From assembly GCA_964502145.1 (NCBI GenBank), contig CAZCVI010000025.1, positions 19,510 through 83,509 of the forward strand: 64,000 nucleotides of DNA, written 5' to 3'. The notes under the pieces are model-generated. The model was given only the letters and a program-made list of their open reading frames with translations, had not been told where the DNA came from and ran no database searches. Shown piece after piece: positions 17,609 to 26,121 of this stretch. The stretch's first letter is position 1; every line of letters begins with the position of its first letter. Position numbers and translations under genes: made by a program. This DNA is from CAZCVI01 sp964502145. GTDB lineage: Bacteria; Acidobacteriota; Aminicenantia; UBA2199.

Positions 17609-17656
17609 CGGCGTCCTACGGACGAATAAATTAATTCGCCCGTAGGCCACACGCCG
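17609..17656. terminator. bidirectional terminator hairpin
   Basis: CGGCGTCCTACGGACGAAT pairs with ATTCGCCCGTAGG and the flanking ACGCCG across a 6-nt AT loop, with one small internal loop. It sits between the convergent aminotransferase (+) and adenylate kinase (-) genes, ending one base before the kinase stop codon. Confidence 0.75.
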
Positions 17657-17657
17657 C

Positions 17658-18830
17658 TTAAATTATCCGGGAACCTTTTTTTACAATGGCTTCAAATTCA
17701 TTGAACACCATGTCCGGGTCCTGGTCGCCGTTGATCAGGAAGTATTTTTTTTGATCTTTGTAGTGGTCAGCTACATGGATCGTTTTTTCCTCGTATTCTT
17801 CCATGCGGCGCAGGATAATATCGGTATTTATATCATAGTCTCGTTTTTGCATTGATTGACCACGGGCTTTTAATCGTTTGATGCACTTAAGAATAGACAT
17901 ATCAAAATGAACCATGCACGATACAGACGAATTGAGACGACGCAATAGCCCATCCAAGATATACGCTTGAACCATGGTGCGGGGAAATCCTTTAAAAATA
18001 AATCCCATGGAAGTTGGATTTTGTTCGATGGTTCGTTCAATTAAACGGATAGGAATCTCATCTGGCACGTGTTCACCTGCATCCATGTATTTTTTCGACA
18101 TTTTTCCGATATCTGTGCCTTTATAATATTCATCCATCAACATCAAACCAGTGGCCATGTAAATCAGGTTATTTTTTTGTGCCAGACGTAATGCTTGCGT
18201 TCCTTTTCCAGCTCCTGGAGGGCCAAAGACCACAATATTTTGCCAGGATTCTTTTAAAGTGGATTCCACGGCGCGGTTGAGTCTAGCGAAAATTTCTTCC
18301 ACTGTTCCTATCCCATCAATGGCGAAGTATTTCCTTTTTTCTCTATAGAATTCCGCGACCGGGATAGTTTTGTTTTTGTACTCAACGAAACGGTGCCGGA
18401 TGACCATTTCATTGTCATCGGTACGATTGGAGTCTTTGCCACGATTGAGGATTCGTGCCATCAATTCCTCTTCAGGAACATCCAGGCCCAACATGCAGGA
18501 GAGTGTGGAGTTGAATTTGAGTAATAACCCTTCAAGGATATAGCATTGCACAACAGTTCTGGGGAAACCATCAAAAAGGAACCCGCGGGCACCAGGGGTA
18601 TGGGTGATTTTTTTTTCGATTAATTGAACGATGACTTCATCAGAAACCAGGTGGCCCTGGGAGATAATTTTTTTAGCATAGAGTCCCAGGTCCGTGCCTG
18701 CGGCGATTTCTTCTCTCAGCATTTCGCCGGTGGCAATATAGGTCAGGTTAAATTTCTCCATCAGTAATTTCGATTGGGTTCCTTTTCCTGCTCCTGGCGG
18801 TCCGAAGAGTGCAACGTTCAATGTATTCAT
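17658..18830 (-). CDS. tandem adenylate kinase fusion (two ADK domains, second diverged)
   Basis: A 390-aa protein of two short-type adenylate kinases in tandem; normal bacterial ADK is about 190-220 aa. Domain 1 (1-195) has Walker A GPPGAGKGT (10-18), TGEMLRE, GFLFDGFPRT with Asp86, and RGKDSNRTDDN: complete for AMP + ATP = 2 ADP. Domain 2 (197-390) keeps the P-loop GPPGAGKGT (202-210) but has TGLMLMDE (AMP-binding Arg lost) and GFIFKGFPRT (Lys279 for Asp86), and the LID-region motif is altered. The second domain may be regulatory or have another substrate. GGAG precedes the start. No other adenylate kinase is in the window, and it is not in a ribosomal-protein operon. Confidence 0.9.
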   Translation of the reverse strand: MNTLNVALFGPPGAGKGTQSKLLMEKFNLTYIATGEMLREEIAAGTDLGLYAKKIISQGHLVSDEVIVQLIEKKITHTPGARGFLFDGFPRTVVQCYILEGLLLKFNSTLSCMLGLDVPEEELMARILNRGKDSNRTDDNEMVIRHRFVEYKNKTIPVAEFYREKRKYFAIDGIGTVEEIFARLNRAVESTLKESWQNIVVFGPPGAGKGTQALRLAQKNNLIYMATGLMLMDEYYKGTDIGKMSKKYMDAGEHVPDEIPIRLIERTIEQNPTSMGFIFKGFPRTMVQAYILDGLLRRLNSSVSCMVHFDMSILKCIKRLKARGQSMQKRDYDINTDIILRRMEEYEEKTIHVADHYKDQKKYFLINGDQDPDMVFNEFEAIVKKGSRII

Positions 18831-18921
18831 TGGGTTTCTCCTTTTCTTTTATTTTTTTATGCTGCCAAAAATGCATTGTAGAATATATTAAATAAAAAAG
18901 CAACCCTATTTCCTCTCTTTA

Positions 18922-19091
18922 ATCCACCGCCAAGTTAATGGGAAGTATGGGAAATATGGGAGTTCTGGGAAGAATGGGAATATTTATTTTATCCCATAAC
19001 TCCCATAACTCCCATAATTCCCATAATTCCCAGAACTCCCATAACTCCCACTTGCTTTTACAATACTCCCAAAGAATTGCCAGTGAATCCA
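18922..19091. repeat. palindromic 9-nt-repeat element, copy A (TGGGA type)
   Basis: The left end ATCCACCGCCAAGTT and right end TTGCCAGTGAATCCA are inverted copies of each other. Between them, one arm is a tandem 9-nt series (ATGGGAAGT, ATGGGAAAT, ATGGGAGTT, CTGGGAAGA, ATGGGAATA) and the other arm is its reverse complement (CCCATAACT, CCCATAATT and so on), so the transcript could form a hairpin with arms over 45 nt. It occupies most of the 339-nt gap between genes. Confidence 0.85.
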
Positions 19092-19106
19092 GAGAGTCCC
19101 CCCCCC

Positions 19107-19135
19107 TTGAAAATTAATTATTATTTGGTTATAAT
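19107..19135 (+). promoter_or_regulatory. promoter of the 19170 gene, next to a C9 tract
   Basis: TTGAAA (19107-19112) and TATAAT (19130-19135), spacer 17 nt. A run of nine C (19098-19106) touches the -35 box, which could make expression vary with tract length. Confidence 0.6.
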
Positions 19136-19169
19136 TGCTTATAATGCGCACTAGCAAGGAAGGTAACTG

Positions 19170-19724
19170 ATGAAAAAATTATTATTCTTTATAGTATTGT
19201 GGGTAATATTAAATGTCTGCGCCAATGCCCAGGAGATCACGTTGCAGCACGTGATGGACAAGGGTGTAATGTTTTATCCCATTGGCAACGATGAAATAAT
19301 AATGACTATCCGCACCCAGGAAGAGGCAGACACCTTTTGGTTTTTACTCAATGCATACGGCAATAAAAAATTGGGCACGAATTTGAGTAGTCTCATTGAA
19401 GTGGTTCACTTGCTGTCATCCCCGGACGGAAAATATTTAGCGGTCCTCTCGGTAGGCGAAGGCCACCCAATCTTGGAAGTAGTGAATCTGGAAAAATTAC
19501 GAACGGAATACGTGTACCAGGTATTACATGAAATTAATCCCTATCCGGGGGTCATCAATATTGATCACTGGGAAGGTTCTACATTGATCTTGGAAAGCGA
19601 CATCCCATTACACCTAAAAAAAGAAGACCGCGAAACCAATCCCGATCCATTATTACCCTCACCCCAACTATTTTTATTAAACATCACCACGGGTACCATC
19701 ACTACGGATAATTCGAGCCATTAA
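19170..19724 (+). CDS. hypothetical exported protein
   Basis: A 184-aa protein with a Sec signal peptide (MKKLLFFIVLWVILNVCANA, cleavage before QEITL) and an AAGGAAGG ribosome-binding site. I recognise no family. The segment SLIEVVHLLSSPDGKYLAVLSVGEG resembles one propeller blade, so the mature protein may be a small beta-rich periplasmic domain. It lies alone between palindromic element A and a terminator hairpin. Confidence 0.7.
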   Translation: MKKLLFFIVLWVILNVCANAQEITLQHVMDKGVMFYPIGNDEIIMTIRTQEEADTFWFLLNAYGNKKLGTNLSSLIEVVHLLSSPDGKYLAVLSVGEGHPILEVVNLEKLRTEYVYQVLHEINPYPGVINIDHWEGSTLILESDIPLHLKKEDRETNPDPLLPSPQLFLLNITTGTITTDNSSH

Positions 19725-19731
19725 CACTGTA

Positions 19732-19768
19732 CCGGGAAGCCTTTTTATTATATAAAAAAGGTTCCCGG
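19732..19768. terminator. bidirectional terminator between convergent genes
   Basis: CCGGGAA and CCTTTTT pair with AAAAAAGG and TCCCGG around an AT loop. The A/T-rich upper stem provides a U-run-like stretch in both directions, between the genes ending at 19724 (+) and 19788 (-). Confidence 0.75.
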
Positions 19769-19787
19769 CTACCGTGCTCAAGCTAAT

Positions 19788-22466
19788 TTATTTTAAAACG
19801 TCTAGATTGCTTTCCAGTGTTTCTGTTCCCGCCGTAAGTATCACCGTGTATTTTCCCGGTTCCACGTAGGGCGTTTTTGGTTTTTCTTTGGCGTCCTTGT
19901 CTTCCATCGCTTGTAAGTCCCAGATAATCGTATTGATTCCCGCATCACCCGTGGCTTTTATTACCTGCACTATTTTTCCTGCCGCGTTTTTAACAGTGAC
20001 CAAAACCGGTTGTGTTTCTTTTAAATAATAGTGACAATAGGCTTTTTGACCCCCTGCATACCCCCACCATTCCAGAATAGGGAGGGTAGCGTTCGCAATG
20101 GAGAACAGATGAACCTTTTTTGCCAACAATTCATCGGTCATTTGCTGGAGATAAGAGACATCCATGGCCCAAGCACCGCGTCCATGGGTGGCTGCTAAGA
20201 GGATATTATCGCGGGGATGAACGATGAGATCATGAACATATGTGGTGGGGAAATTCCCAGCCAATACATGCCACGTTTTCCCACCATTCAGCGTCGCATA
20301 AACGCCGATGTCCGTGCCTACATAAAGCAGGTTTTTATTCTTCGGGTCCTCGCGAATTACATTCACTGGCCCGCTGGGAATATTACCGGTAATACTATGC
20401 CACGTTTTCCCATAATCGGTGGATTTCCATACATAGGCCACAAAATCATCATCCCGTTTACCGTTTTGAGTCATATAGACTGTGCCTAGATCATACGCCG
20501 AGGCTTCGATACGGGAAACCCACTTGCCATAAGGGAGACCTTTGGTCATTTCTGTCCAAGTCAACCCACTGTCTTTGGTCACATGGACGCGCCCATCATC
20601 CGTACCTGCATAAATCAATCCGAACTTCAACGGAGATTCAGAGATAGTAAAAAGGGTTTGGTACTGGATATCGCCTTTTTTGTTGGGATCATTATAAGAC
20701 AAATCCGGGCTGATCCGTTCCCAGGATTCGCCGCGATTCATAGAGCGGAAAAGATAGTTCAGACCTAAATAGAGAATACGCGGGTTGTGGGAAGAGATAA
20801 TAAACGGTGCCAACCATTGGCCGCGATAAGGTGGTTCTCCTTTGGGAGGTTTGGGCACGATTAATTCTGTTTTATTCGCTTTAAAATCAGTGCGCATGAT
20901 GCTACCATAAAAACCAGCCGAATAAACGATATTTTCATCCGTGGGGTCAATGGCATGACGGCTTCCTTCCCCACCCGGGGCTGTTTCCCACACCTGGGCT
21001 GGAATATCATTGCGACCCTGACTCAAATCCACCACACCACGATAACTGCCATGGTCTTGAATGGAAGCATACACATGAAACGGTTGGGCGAGATCCACCA
21101 TAATGGTAAATAATTGGACGAGAGGCACATTATCGGTAAAAACACGCCAGTTCTTGCCCATATCATAGGAAACGACCACGCCACCATCATTAACATTGAC
21201 CAGATAAGAAGTATTGGCGGGATCGATCCATAAACCGTGCAAATCACCATGCATACCCACCAACTCGCGAAAGGTTTTCCCACCATCCTCGGAAATATTC
21301 AGGCCCAAACCCATCACGTAGATTCTGTTTTCATTGACAGGGTCGACTTTGATCTGGCCAAAGACCCAGCCATACGTTCCTGGCAGGTCTTCCATGTAAG
21401 TTGAATCCACGCTGGTTTTGCGCCAATTCTCGCCACCATCATCAGAACGATAAATGGTGGAACCCTTGATTCTATCACGGGAAGGGCGACCGTAAGAATC
21501 TGTTTCTTCGCTCTCGTTTTTCCCGGCAAACTCATAATTATCTATGAAGGCGTAGAGCACATTCGGTTTTGCCGCGCAGAGATCAATGCCGATACGACCC
21601 CGATTTTTCGCTTCGGTCAGACCATTATTAATTGGCTTCCACGTCGCGCCCCCATCCGTTGTTTTATAGATACCGCTGCCCGTATAATCCGCTTTATTGC
21701 GCGGGTCATTCCATTTCAGACGAATGCGTTGCCAAGTAGACATATATAATGTATCCGGGTGAGTTGGGTCCATGACCAAGTCAATCGCCCCTGTTTTTTC
21801 ATTGTCATAAAATACTTTTTCCCAGGTAGTGCCACCATCCGTCGTTTTATACACCCCGCGGTCCACATTATTTGTCCACTCGTGACCCGAAGCCGCCACA
21901 TACACTATATCCGGGTTCGTCGGATGGATCACAATGCGGGGAATCGTATACGTGCCAGTTAATCCCATGTGTTTCCAGGTTTTGCCTGCATCCGTTGATT
22001 TAAACACGCCAATGCCCGCGTTAGAACTGCGGAAAATATTCGCTTCCCCTGTTCCGATCCAGATAATATCCGGGTTTGATGGCGCCAGAGTAATATCGCC
22101 GATAGCCGTTGAAGCTGCATGTTGGAAGATAGGTTCCCAGGTGACCCCTTCATTTTCTGTTTTCCAGACCCCACCTGTTGCGCCAGCCACATAGATCACG
22201 TAATTCTTGCCTTTGGGAGTGACTACATCCACATCTGTCATCCGTCCGCTGATGTTTTTAGGCCCCAGGAACTGCCACTGCATATTTTTTAAAAGCGAGA
22301 CTTCTTTTAAAGCCACGTGGTCCCCGTACCACTGCAAACGCAACTGCGCATCCGTGGATTGAATCAACTTTTCCTCTGCCATCACGGCTGTTGAGAGCAA
22401 CAGGGCGAGTACAAAAAACAATAAAATATTTTTTCTTAAATACTTCGGGTACTGTAAAAAACTCAT
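19788..22466 (-). CDS. exported VPS10/sortilin-like BNR-repeat propeller protein
   Basis: An 892-aa protein with a Sec signal peptide (hydrophobic 13-30, cleavage near AVMAEE) and an AAGGAGG site. Most of it is a large beta-propeller built of BNR/Asp-box repeats, for example KSTDAGKTWKHMG, KTTDGGTTWEKV, RSDDGGENWRKT, RSMNRGESWERI and KSTDYGKTWHSI, of the sortilin/VPS10 or glycosyl-hydrolase-like type abundant in Acidobacteriota and Aminicenantes. The last 100 residues form a FlgD-like Ig segment (ITATGDAGINTIIWDL-like). The protein is periplasmic or surface-exposed; no catalytic residues can be assigned, so hydrolase activity should not be assumed. Confidence 0.85.
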   Translation of the reverse strand: MSFLQYPKYLRKNILLFFVLALLLSTAVMAEEKLIQSTDAQLRLQWYGDHVALKEVSLLKNMQWQFLGPKNISGRMTDVDVVTPKGKNYVIYVAGATGGVWKTENEGVTWEPIFQHAASTAIGDITLAPSNPDIIWIGTGEANIFRSSNAGIGVFKSTDAGKTWKHMGLTGTYTIPRIVIHPTNPDIVYVAASGHEWTNNVDRGVYKTTDGGTTWEKVFYDNEKTGAIDLVMDPTHPDTLYMSTWQRIRLKWNDPRNKADYTGSGIYKTTDGGATWKPINNGLTEAKNRGRIGIDLCAAKPNVLYAFIDNYEFAGKNESEETDSYGRPSRDRIKGSTIYRSDDGGENWRKTSVDSTYMEDLPGTYGWVFGQIKVDPVNENRIYVMGLGLNISEDGGKTFRELVGMHGDLHGLWIDPANTSYLVNVNDGGVVVSYDMGKNWRVFTDNVPLVQLFTIMVDLAQPFHVYASIQDHGSYRGVVDLSQGRNDIPAQVWETAPGGEGSRHAIDPTDENIVYSAGFYGSIMRTDFKANKTELIVPKPPKGEPPYRGQWLAPFIISSHNPRILYLGLNYLFRSMNRGESWERISPDLSYNDPNKKGDIQYQTLFTISESPLKFGLIYAGTDDGRVHVTKDSGLTWTEMTKGLPYGKWVSRIEASAYDLGTVYMTQNGKRDDDFVAYVWKSTDYGKTWHSITGNIPSGPVNVIREDPKNKNLLYVGTDIGVYATLNGGKTWHVLAGNFPTTYVHDLIVHPRDNILLAATHGRGAWAMDVSYLQQMTDELLAKKVHLFSIANATLPILEWWGYAGGQKAYCHYYLKETQPVLVTVKNAAGKIVQVIKATGDAGINTIIWDLQAMEDKDAKEKPKTPYVEPGKYTVILTAGTETLESNLDVLK

Positions 22467-22649
22467 GGTGTTTCCTCCTTATTATATACGCTGTTATAAT
22501 CTACAATAAATAGTCTTACTGTACTGCTTTAATGTTATACGTTCAGGCAGAAAAAATTGTTTTTTTTCTTTCATTGTATTATACTATATATTATACTATA
22601 TTATATAATCATATTATAACATACCACTGATTGAAAAGGAGGATATTAA

Positions 22650-23897
22650 ATGAGTAACAAGACACGCACCGCAAACGGGGCATACAGCAGTATCCAAAAA
22701 GGATGGGATATGAAGAGGCGTGATTTTCTAAAAATCACCGGTAGTATTGGCACTATCGTTGGTTCTGGACTGGTTCTGGGCACACCCAGCCTCTGGTCAC
22801 AGGAAACAAAACCCACGACACCACCGCCCTTACCCAAAACCAACGTGGAAGACGTACTTAAAGTTCCCAAGAGCACCTATTCCCTGCCCGGTCTCTTTCC
22901 TGGACGGGTGATTGAAACGTCTAATGCCAATGCCATGACTACTGAAAAAGTGGACGCAACTATTGTAGCCCAAATGGTAGAAAAAGGCATTACCGGGTTA
23001 ACCGGCAAAAATATGAAAGAGAGTTTTAACCTCTTCTTTAAGAAAGACGATGTCGTCGGTTTAAAAGTGAATCCCGTGGGCGCCGGTTTGATCAATACCC
23101 GCATCGAAGTGGTCGAGGCTGTCATCAACTGGCTGAAAAGCAATGGTTTACCCCTGAAGAATATCATTATTTGGGACCGTTTTGATTACATGCTCAAAGA
23201 TGCTGGTTTTACAGCCGAACGATTCCCTGGTGTCGGTATAGAAGGCTTGCAAACCATGGATGAAGCGGCGGCTGAAGGCAAAACACAGGACAACTCCAAA
23301 TGGTTGGATGCGTCGGGTCAACATATCAGCATTAATAATTTTGATAAAAACGTGTTTTATCTCGCCGATGTGGATGGTCCGAAAGATTTGCCTTATCTCA
23401 ACCAGCACGTGGTGAATGGTAAGCACTCCTTTTTTGGAAAATTGCTGACCCAAAAATTAACCAAGATCATCAATCTGCCTGTTTTCAAAAACACGGGGAA
23501 TGGTGTTTCAATGGCCACTAAAAACATGGGTTACGGGGCTATTTGTAATACTGGGCGGTTGCACATGCCGTTATTTTTTAATGTGTGTACCGAGGTACTC
23601 GCGTTCCCCGTTATCCGGGACAAAATGGTACTCAATATCATTGATGGTTTACGTGCCCAGTACGATGGTGGTCCAATGCCCAATGCCGAATTCACCTATT
23701 TGTATAATACCCTGTTTTTCGCCACCGATCCTTTTGCCATGGACATGATCTGTCACAATATCATAACCGAAAAACGACGCGAAATGAAAGTCAAAGGCTT
23801 CAATGAACATCCCCGCTACTCTGAATACCTCCGTTACGCTGAAAAATTGGGCCTGGGTATCGCGGACCCAAAAAAAATCAGCCACGTGAAAGTATAA
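22650..23897 (+). CDS. DUF362 family protein with Tat signal
   Basis: A 415-aa protein. AAAGGAGG precedes the ATG at 22650; an internal ATG at 22710 would start directly at the Tat signal KRRDFLKITGSIGTIVGSG. The body has the DUF362 features: DDVVGLKVNPVGAG, an NIIIWDRF strand, TKIINLPVFKNTGNGVSMATKN and MATDPFAMD-like (FATDPFAMDMI). Family members are thought to bind metal or Fe-S clusters, though no Cys cluster is visible here. Tat export implies folding with a cofactor in the cytoplasm. The next gene follows by 20 nt, so they are probably co-transcribed. Confidence 0.85.
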   Translation: MSNKTRTANGAYSSIQKGWDMKRRDFLKITGSIGTIVGSGLVLGTPSLWSQETKPTTPPPLPKTNVEDVLKVPKSTYSLPGLFPGRVIETSNANAMTTEKVDATIVAQMVEKGITGLTGKNMKESFNLFFKKDDVVGLKVNPVGAGLINTRIEVVEAVINWLKSNGLPLKNIIIWDRFDYMLKDAGFTAERFPGVGIEGLQTMDEAAAEGKTQDNSKWLDASGQHISINNFDKNVFYLADVDGPKDLPYLNQHVVNGKHSFFGKLLTQKLTKIINLPVFKNTGNGVSMATKNMGYGAICNTGRLHMPLFFNVCTEVLAFPVIRDKMVLNIIDGLRAQYDGGPMPNAEFTYLYNTLFFATDPFAMDMICHNIITEKRREMKVKGFNEHPRYSEYLRYAEKLGLGIADPKKISHVKV

Positions 23898-23917
23898 GCC
23901 TGGAAAAATAAAATAAA

Positions 23918-24805
23918 ATGGTGGGTAAAAAACAATTAACCCTGTTAGGAATGTTATCTTGGATACTCCTTTTTGCGCTTGTTTCCTGTAGGATACAGGC
24001 GCAAGAAGCCGTCCATCTGTTCCCGGACAGTTTTTATGTACCGGGCTGGGAAAAGATGGGCCCGGAACGGGAGTTCAATAAAAATGGTCTCTATGGTCAC
24101 ATTGATGGTGGTTCCGAATTGTTCTTGGAAATGGGCTTTGAAATACTGAAACTGCAAAAGTATGGGAATGCCACCAAGGATGAGATCGCAATCGAAACGT
24201 ACCGCATGGACAGCGCGGAAGCGGCACTGGGAATTTACCTGATCAACTGCGGCACGGAAACTCCACTACCAGGAATCCAAGAACGAAACTCGGGCGATGA
24301 TTACCAAGTGATGGTTCAGAAAGGTCAATACTATGTGAAAGTCAATAATTTCTCTGGGAAGAGTTCCTTGTTACCTGTTTTGGTTCAATTGGCTAATGGA
24401 ACCTTAAAAAATATTCCGCAGAAACCCGTGGCCGACCTTTTTGCCCTGTTGCCGCTGGATAATCGTGTTAAAAGTTCGGAACTGCTCATTCGTGGGCCAT
24501 ATACCTTGCAAGCCATTTTCATTTTGGGTGAAGGAGACATTCTGCAATTGCACAATACTATTTTTGGTGTGAGTGCCCAGTATCTTGATGAAGATAAAAA
24601 CACTTACACCCAAATTTTTGTTCCTTACCCCGATGTGACATTGGCCCGGCAGGCCTTTGATTATCTGCGACAGCATCTTGATTCTTACATCAAAGTAGTC
24701 GAAACCCGTGATACGTTCCTCTCTTTCACTGACTTTCGCGGCAAAAAGGGGATCGTCGAAATAGCTGCCAATATCATTCATATCAAGGTGAACCTAACAA
24801 AATAA
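23918..24805 (+). CDS. exported lipoprotein, DUF6599-like
   Basis: A 295-aa protein with a lipoprotein signal (FALVSC, Cys24). The segment LYGHIDGGSELFLEMGFEIL followed by YRMDSAEAALGIY matches my recollection of DUF6599, an exported family of unknown function in Acidobacteriota-like genomes; the assignment is tentative. It lies 20 nt after the DUF362 gene, so the pair may act together in the periplasm. No catalytic motif is visible. Confidence 0.65.
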   Translation: MVGKKQLTLLGMLSWILLFALVSCRIQAQEAVHLFPDSFYVPGWEKMGPEREFNKNGLYGHIDGGSELFLEMGFEILKLQKYGNATKDEIAIETYRMDSAEAALGIYLINCGTETPLPGIQERNSGDDYQVMVQKGQYYVKVNNFSGKSSLLPVLVQLANGTLKNIPQKPVADLFALLPLDNRVKSSELLIRGPYTLQAIFILGEGDILQLHNTIFGVSAQYLDEDKNTYTQIFVPYPDVTLARQAFDYLRQHLDSYIKVVETRDTFLSFTDFRGKKGIVEIAANIIHIKVNLTK

Positions 24806-24823
24806 TTTTTTGTTTAATTTTTA

Positions 24824-24852
24824 TTGACAAACCATTTCAGATTTGCTATATC
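24824..24852 (+). promoter_or_regulatory. promoter of the solute-binding protein gene
   Basis: TTGACA (24824-24829), 17-nt spacer, TATATC (24847-24852). The leader that follows contains an ATATATAGA direct repeat (about 24880-24912). Confidence 0.55.
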
Positions 24853-24939
24853 TTATAAATAGGATAACGCAATGAAAAAATATATATAGATATATATAGA
24901 CATATATAGAATTTAAGATAGAAAGAAGGAGGACAGAAT

Positions 24940-25770
24940 ATGAACAAAAAATGTTTGGTAAAAGGAATTATCTCGGCTGTAGTCTTAATGATCGTATTGA
25001 TCGTCATGCCATGTGTCGGTTCAAATGACCTCAATGCCGCACCGGGTAATGCGGCCATCGAAAAAATTAAATCCGTGGGGAAGCTAGTCGTGGGAACCAG
25101 TGCAGATTATCCACCCTATGAATTTTATCTTCTCAATGACAAGGATGGTGAACTCGTGGGTATTGATATTGATATAGCCAAGGTCATTGCCCAGGAATTG
25201 GGAGTCAAGTTAGTGATCAAAGACCTGATCTTCAGCCGTATTTTTAACGCCTTGGATACCGATCAAATTGATCTTGCTATCGCTGGTTTGCATCCCACCG
25301 AAGAACGAAAGAAAATCGCTTCTTTTTCTGATATCTATTACCAAGCGATCCAGAGCATCGTGATTCAGAAAGAAAACGCGGAAAAGATTACCACGGTGGA
25401 AGATTTAAGAGGGAAAAGAGTGGGCACGCAAAAAGACACGATTCAACAAGAAATGGCCACCCAACAAATCGTGGGCGCGGAATTCATCGTTCGTGAAACC
25501 ATTGAAGAATTGGTCATCAGTCTTAAAAAAGGACTGGTTGATGCGATCATCTTGGAAAAACCAGTGGCTGATTCCTATCTCCGCCAAGAAAAAACATTCT
25601 CCTCCATCCAATGCGAAAGATTCGACAATATGCTGGGTTCTGCTATAGCTGTTAAAAAAGGAAACCAGGAACTCCTGAATGAAATCAACCGCATCCTGGC
25701 AAAACTTAAAGAGGAAAACCACATCAACGAATTTGTCGAGAATGCAAAAATGCTAACTGATAAACGTTAA
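24940..25770 (+). CDS. amino-acid-type ABC transporter substrate-binding protein
   Basis: A 276-aa periplasmic binding protein of the SBP_bac_3 family. It has a signal peptide to about residue 32, then GKLVVGTSADYPPYEFY, LVGIDIDIAKVIAQELG, ALDTDQIDLAIAGLHPTEERK and VEDLRGKRVGTQKDT, all in the expected order for polar amino acid binding proteins. GAAGGAGG precedes the start. No permease or ATPase gene is adjacent, so it is an orphan that must use a transporter elsewhere or serve as a sensor. Length is normal for the family. Confidence 0.9.
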   Translation: MNKKCLVKGIISAVVLMIVLIVMPCVGSNDLNAAPGNAAIEKIKSVGKLVVGTSADYPPYEFYLLNDKDGELVGIDIDIAKVIAQELGVKLVIKDLIFSRIFNALDTDQIDLAIAGLHPTEERKKIASFSDIYYQAIQSIVIQKENAEKITTVEDLRGKRVGTQKDTIQQEMATQQIVGAEFIVRETIEELVISLKKGLVDAIILEKPVADSYLRQEKTFSSIQCERFDNMLGSAIAVKKGNQELLNEINRILAKLKEENHINEFVENAKMLTDKR

Positions 25771-25807
25771 ACTAACAACAGACTAACGATTAAATAACGC
25801 TTAAATC

Positions 25808-25929
25808 AATCGTAAGTCAATGAATGGACGATGTGGACCCAACGCAAAAGATTTTTTGTCCACATCGTCCACTCAGTCCACATCGTCCATATCGTCCATC
25901 ATGTTTTAAAAAAAATGCCAGTAACCCCA
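25808..25929. repeat. palindromic 9-nt-repeat element, copy D (TGGAC type)
   Basis: The left arm GAATGGACGATGTGGAC faces a right arm of 9-nt units GTCCACATC, GTCCACTCA, GTCCACATC, GTCCATATC, GTCCATCAT. The right end TGCCAGTAACCCCA resembles the right end of copy A; the left end ATCGTAAGTCAATG resembles that of copy B. It lies between a solute-binding protein gene and tRNA-His and could terminate transcription. Confidence 0.75.
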
Positions 25930-25945
25930 GATTAAAAATAACCTA

Positions 25946-25974
25946 TTGACTTATCAAGCGAAATAGTATACAAT
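25946..25974 (+). promoter_or_regulatory. promoter of tRNA-His
   Basis: TTGACT (25946-25951), 17-nt spacer, TACAAT (25969-25974), 38 nt before the tRNA 5' end. Confidence 0.65.
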
Positions 25975-26013
25975 AATCTTTTAGAATCAATAATACCCAA
26001 TATGGTGAAAATG

Positions 26014-26088
26014 GTGGATGTAGCTCAAGGGTAGAGTATCGGTCTGTGGCACCGAGTGTTGGGGGTTCAAATCCCCTCATCCACCCCA
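26014..26088 (+). tRNA. tRNA-His (anticodon GTG)
   Basis: The acceptor stem GTGGATG pairs with CATCCAC, the anticodon stem TCGGT pairs with ACCGA around the loop CTGTGGC, and the T arm is GGGGGTTCAAATCCCC. The encoded G at 26013 can be the G-1 identity base opposite C73, and CCA is encoded. A T-run follows within a few bases. Confidence 0.95.
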
Positions 26089-26121
26089 CCTTTTTTTATC
26101 CTTCCCTTTTATCCCCCCTTA

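Noticed and set aside
18938..19060. CRISPR array
   Set aside because: The repeats are 9 nt, without spacers, and form one inverted palindrome; no cas genes are nearby.
25816..25910. CRISPR-like GTCCAC repeats
   Set aside because: Same reason: 9-nt unit, inverted arms, no spacers of defined length.
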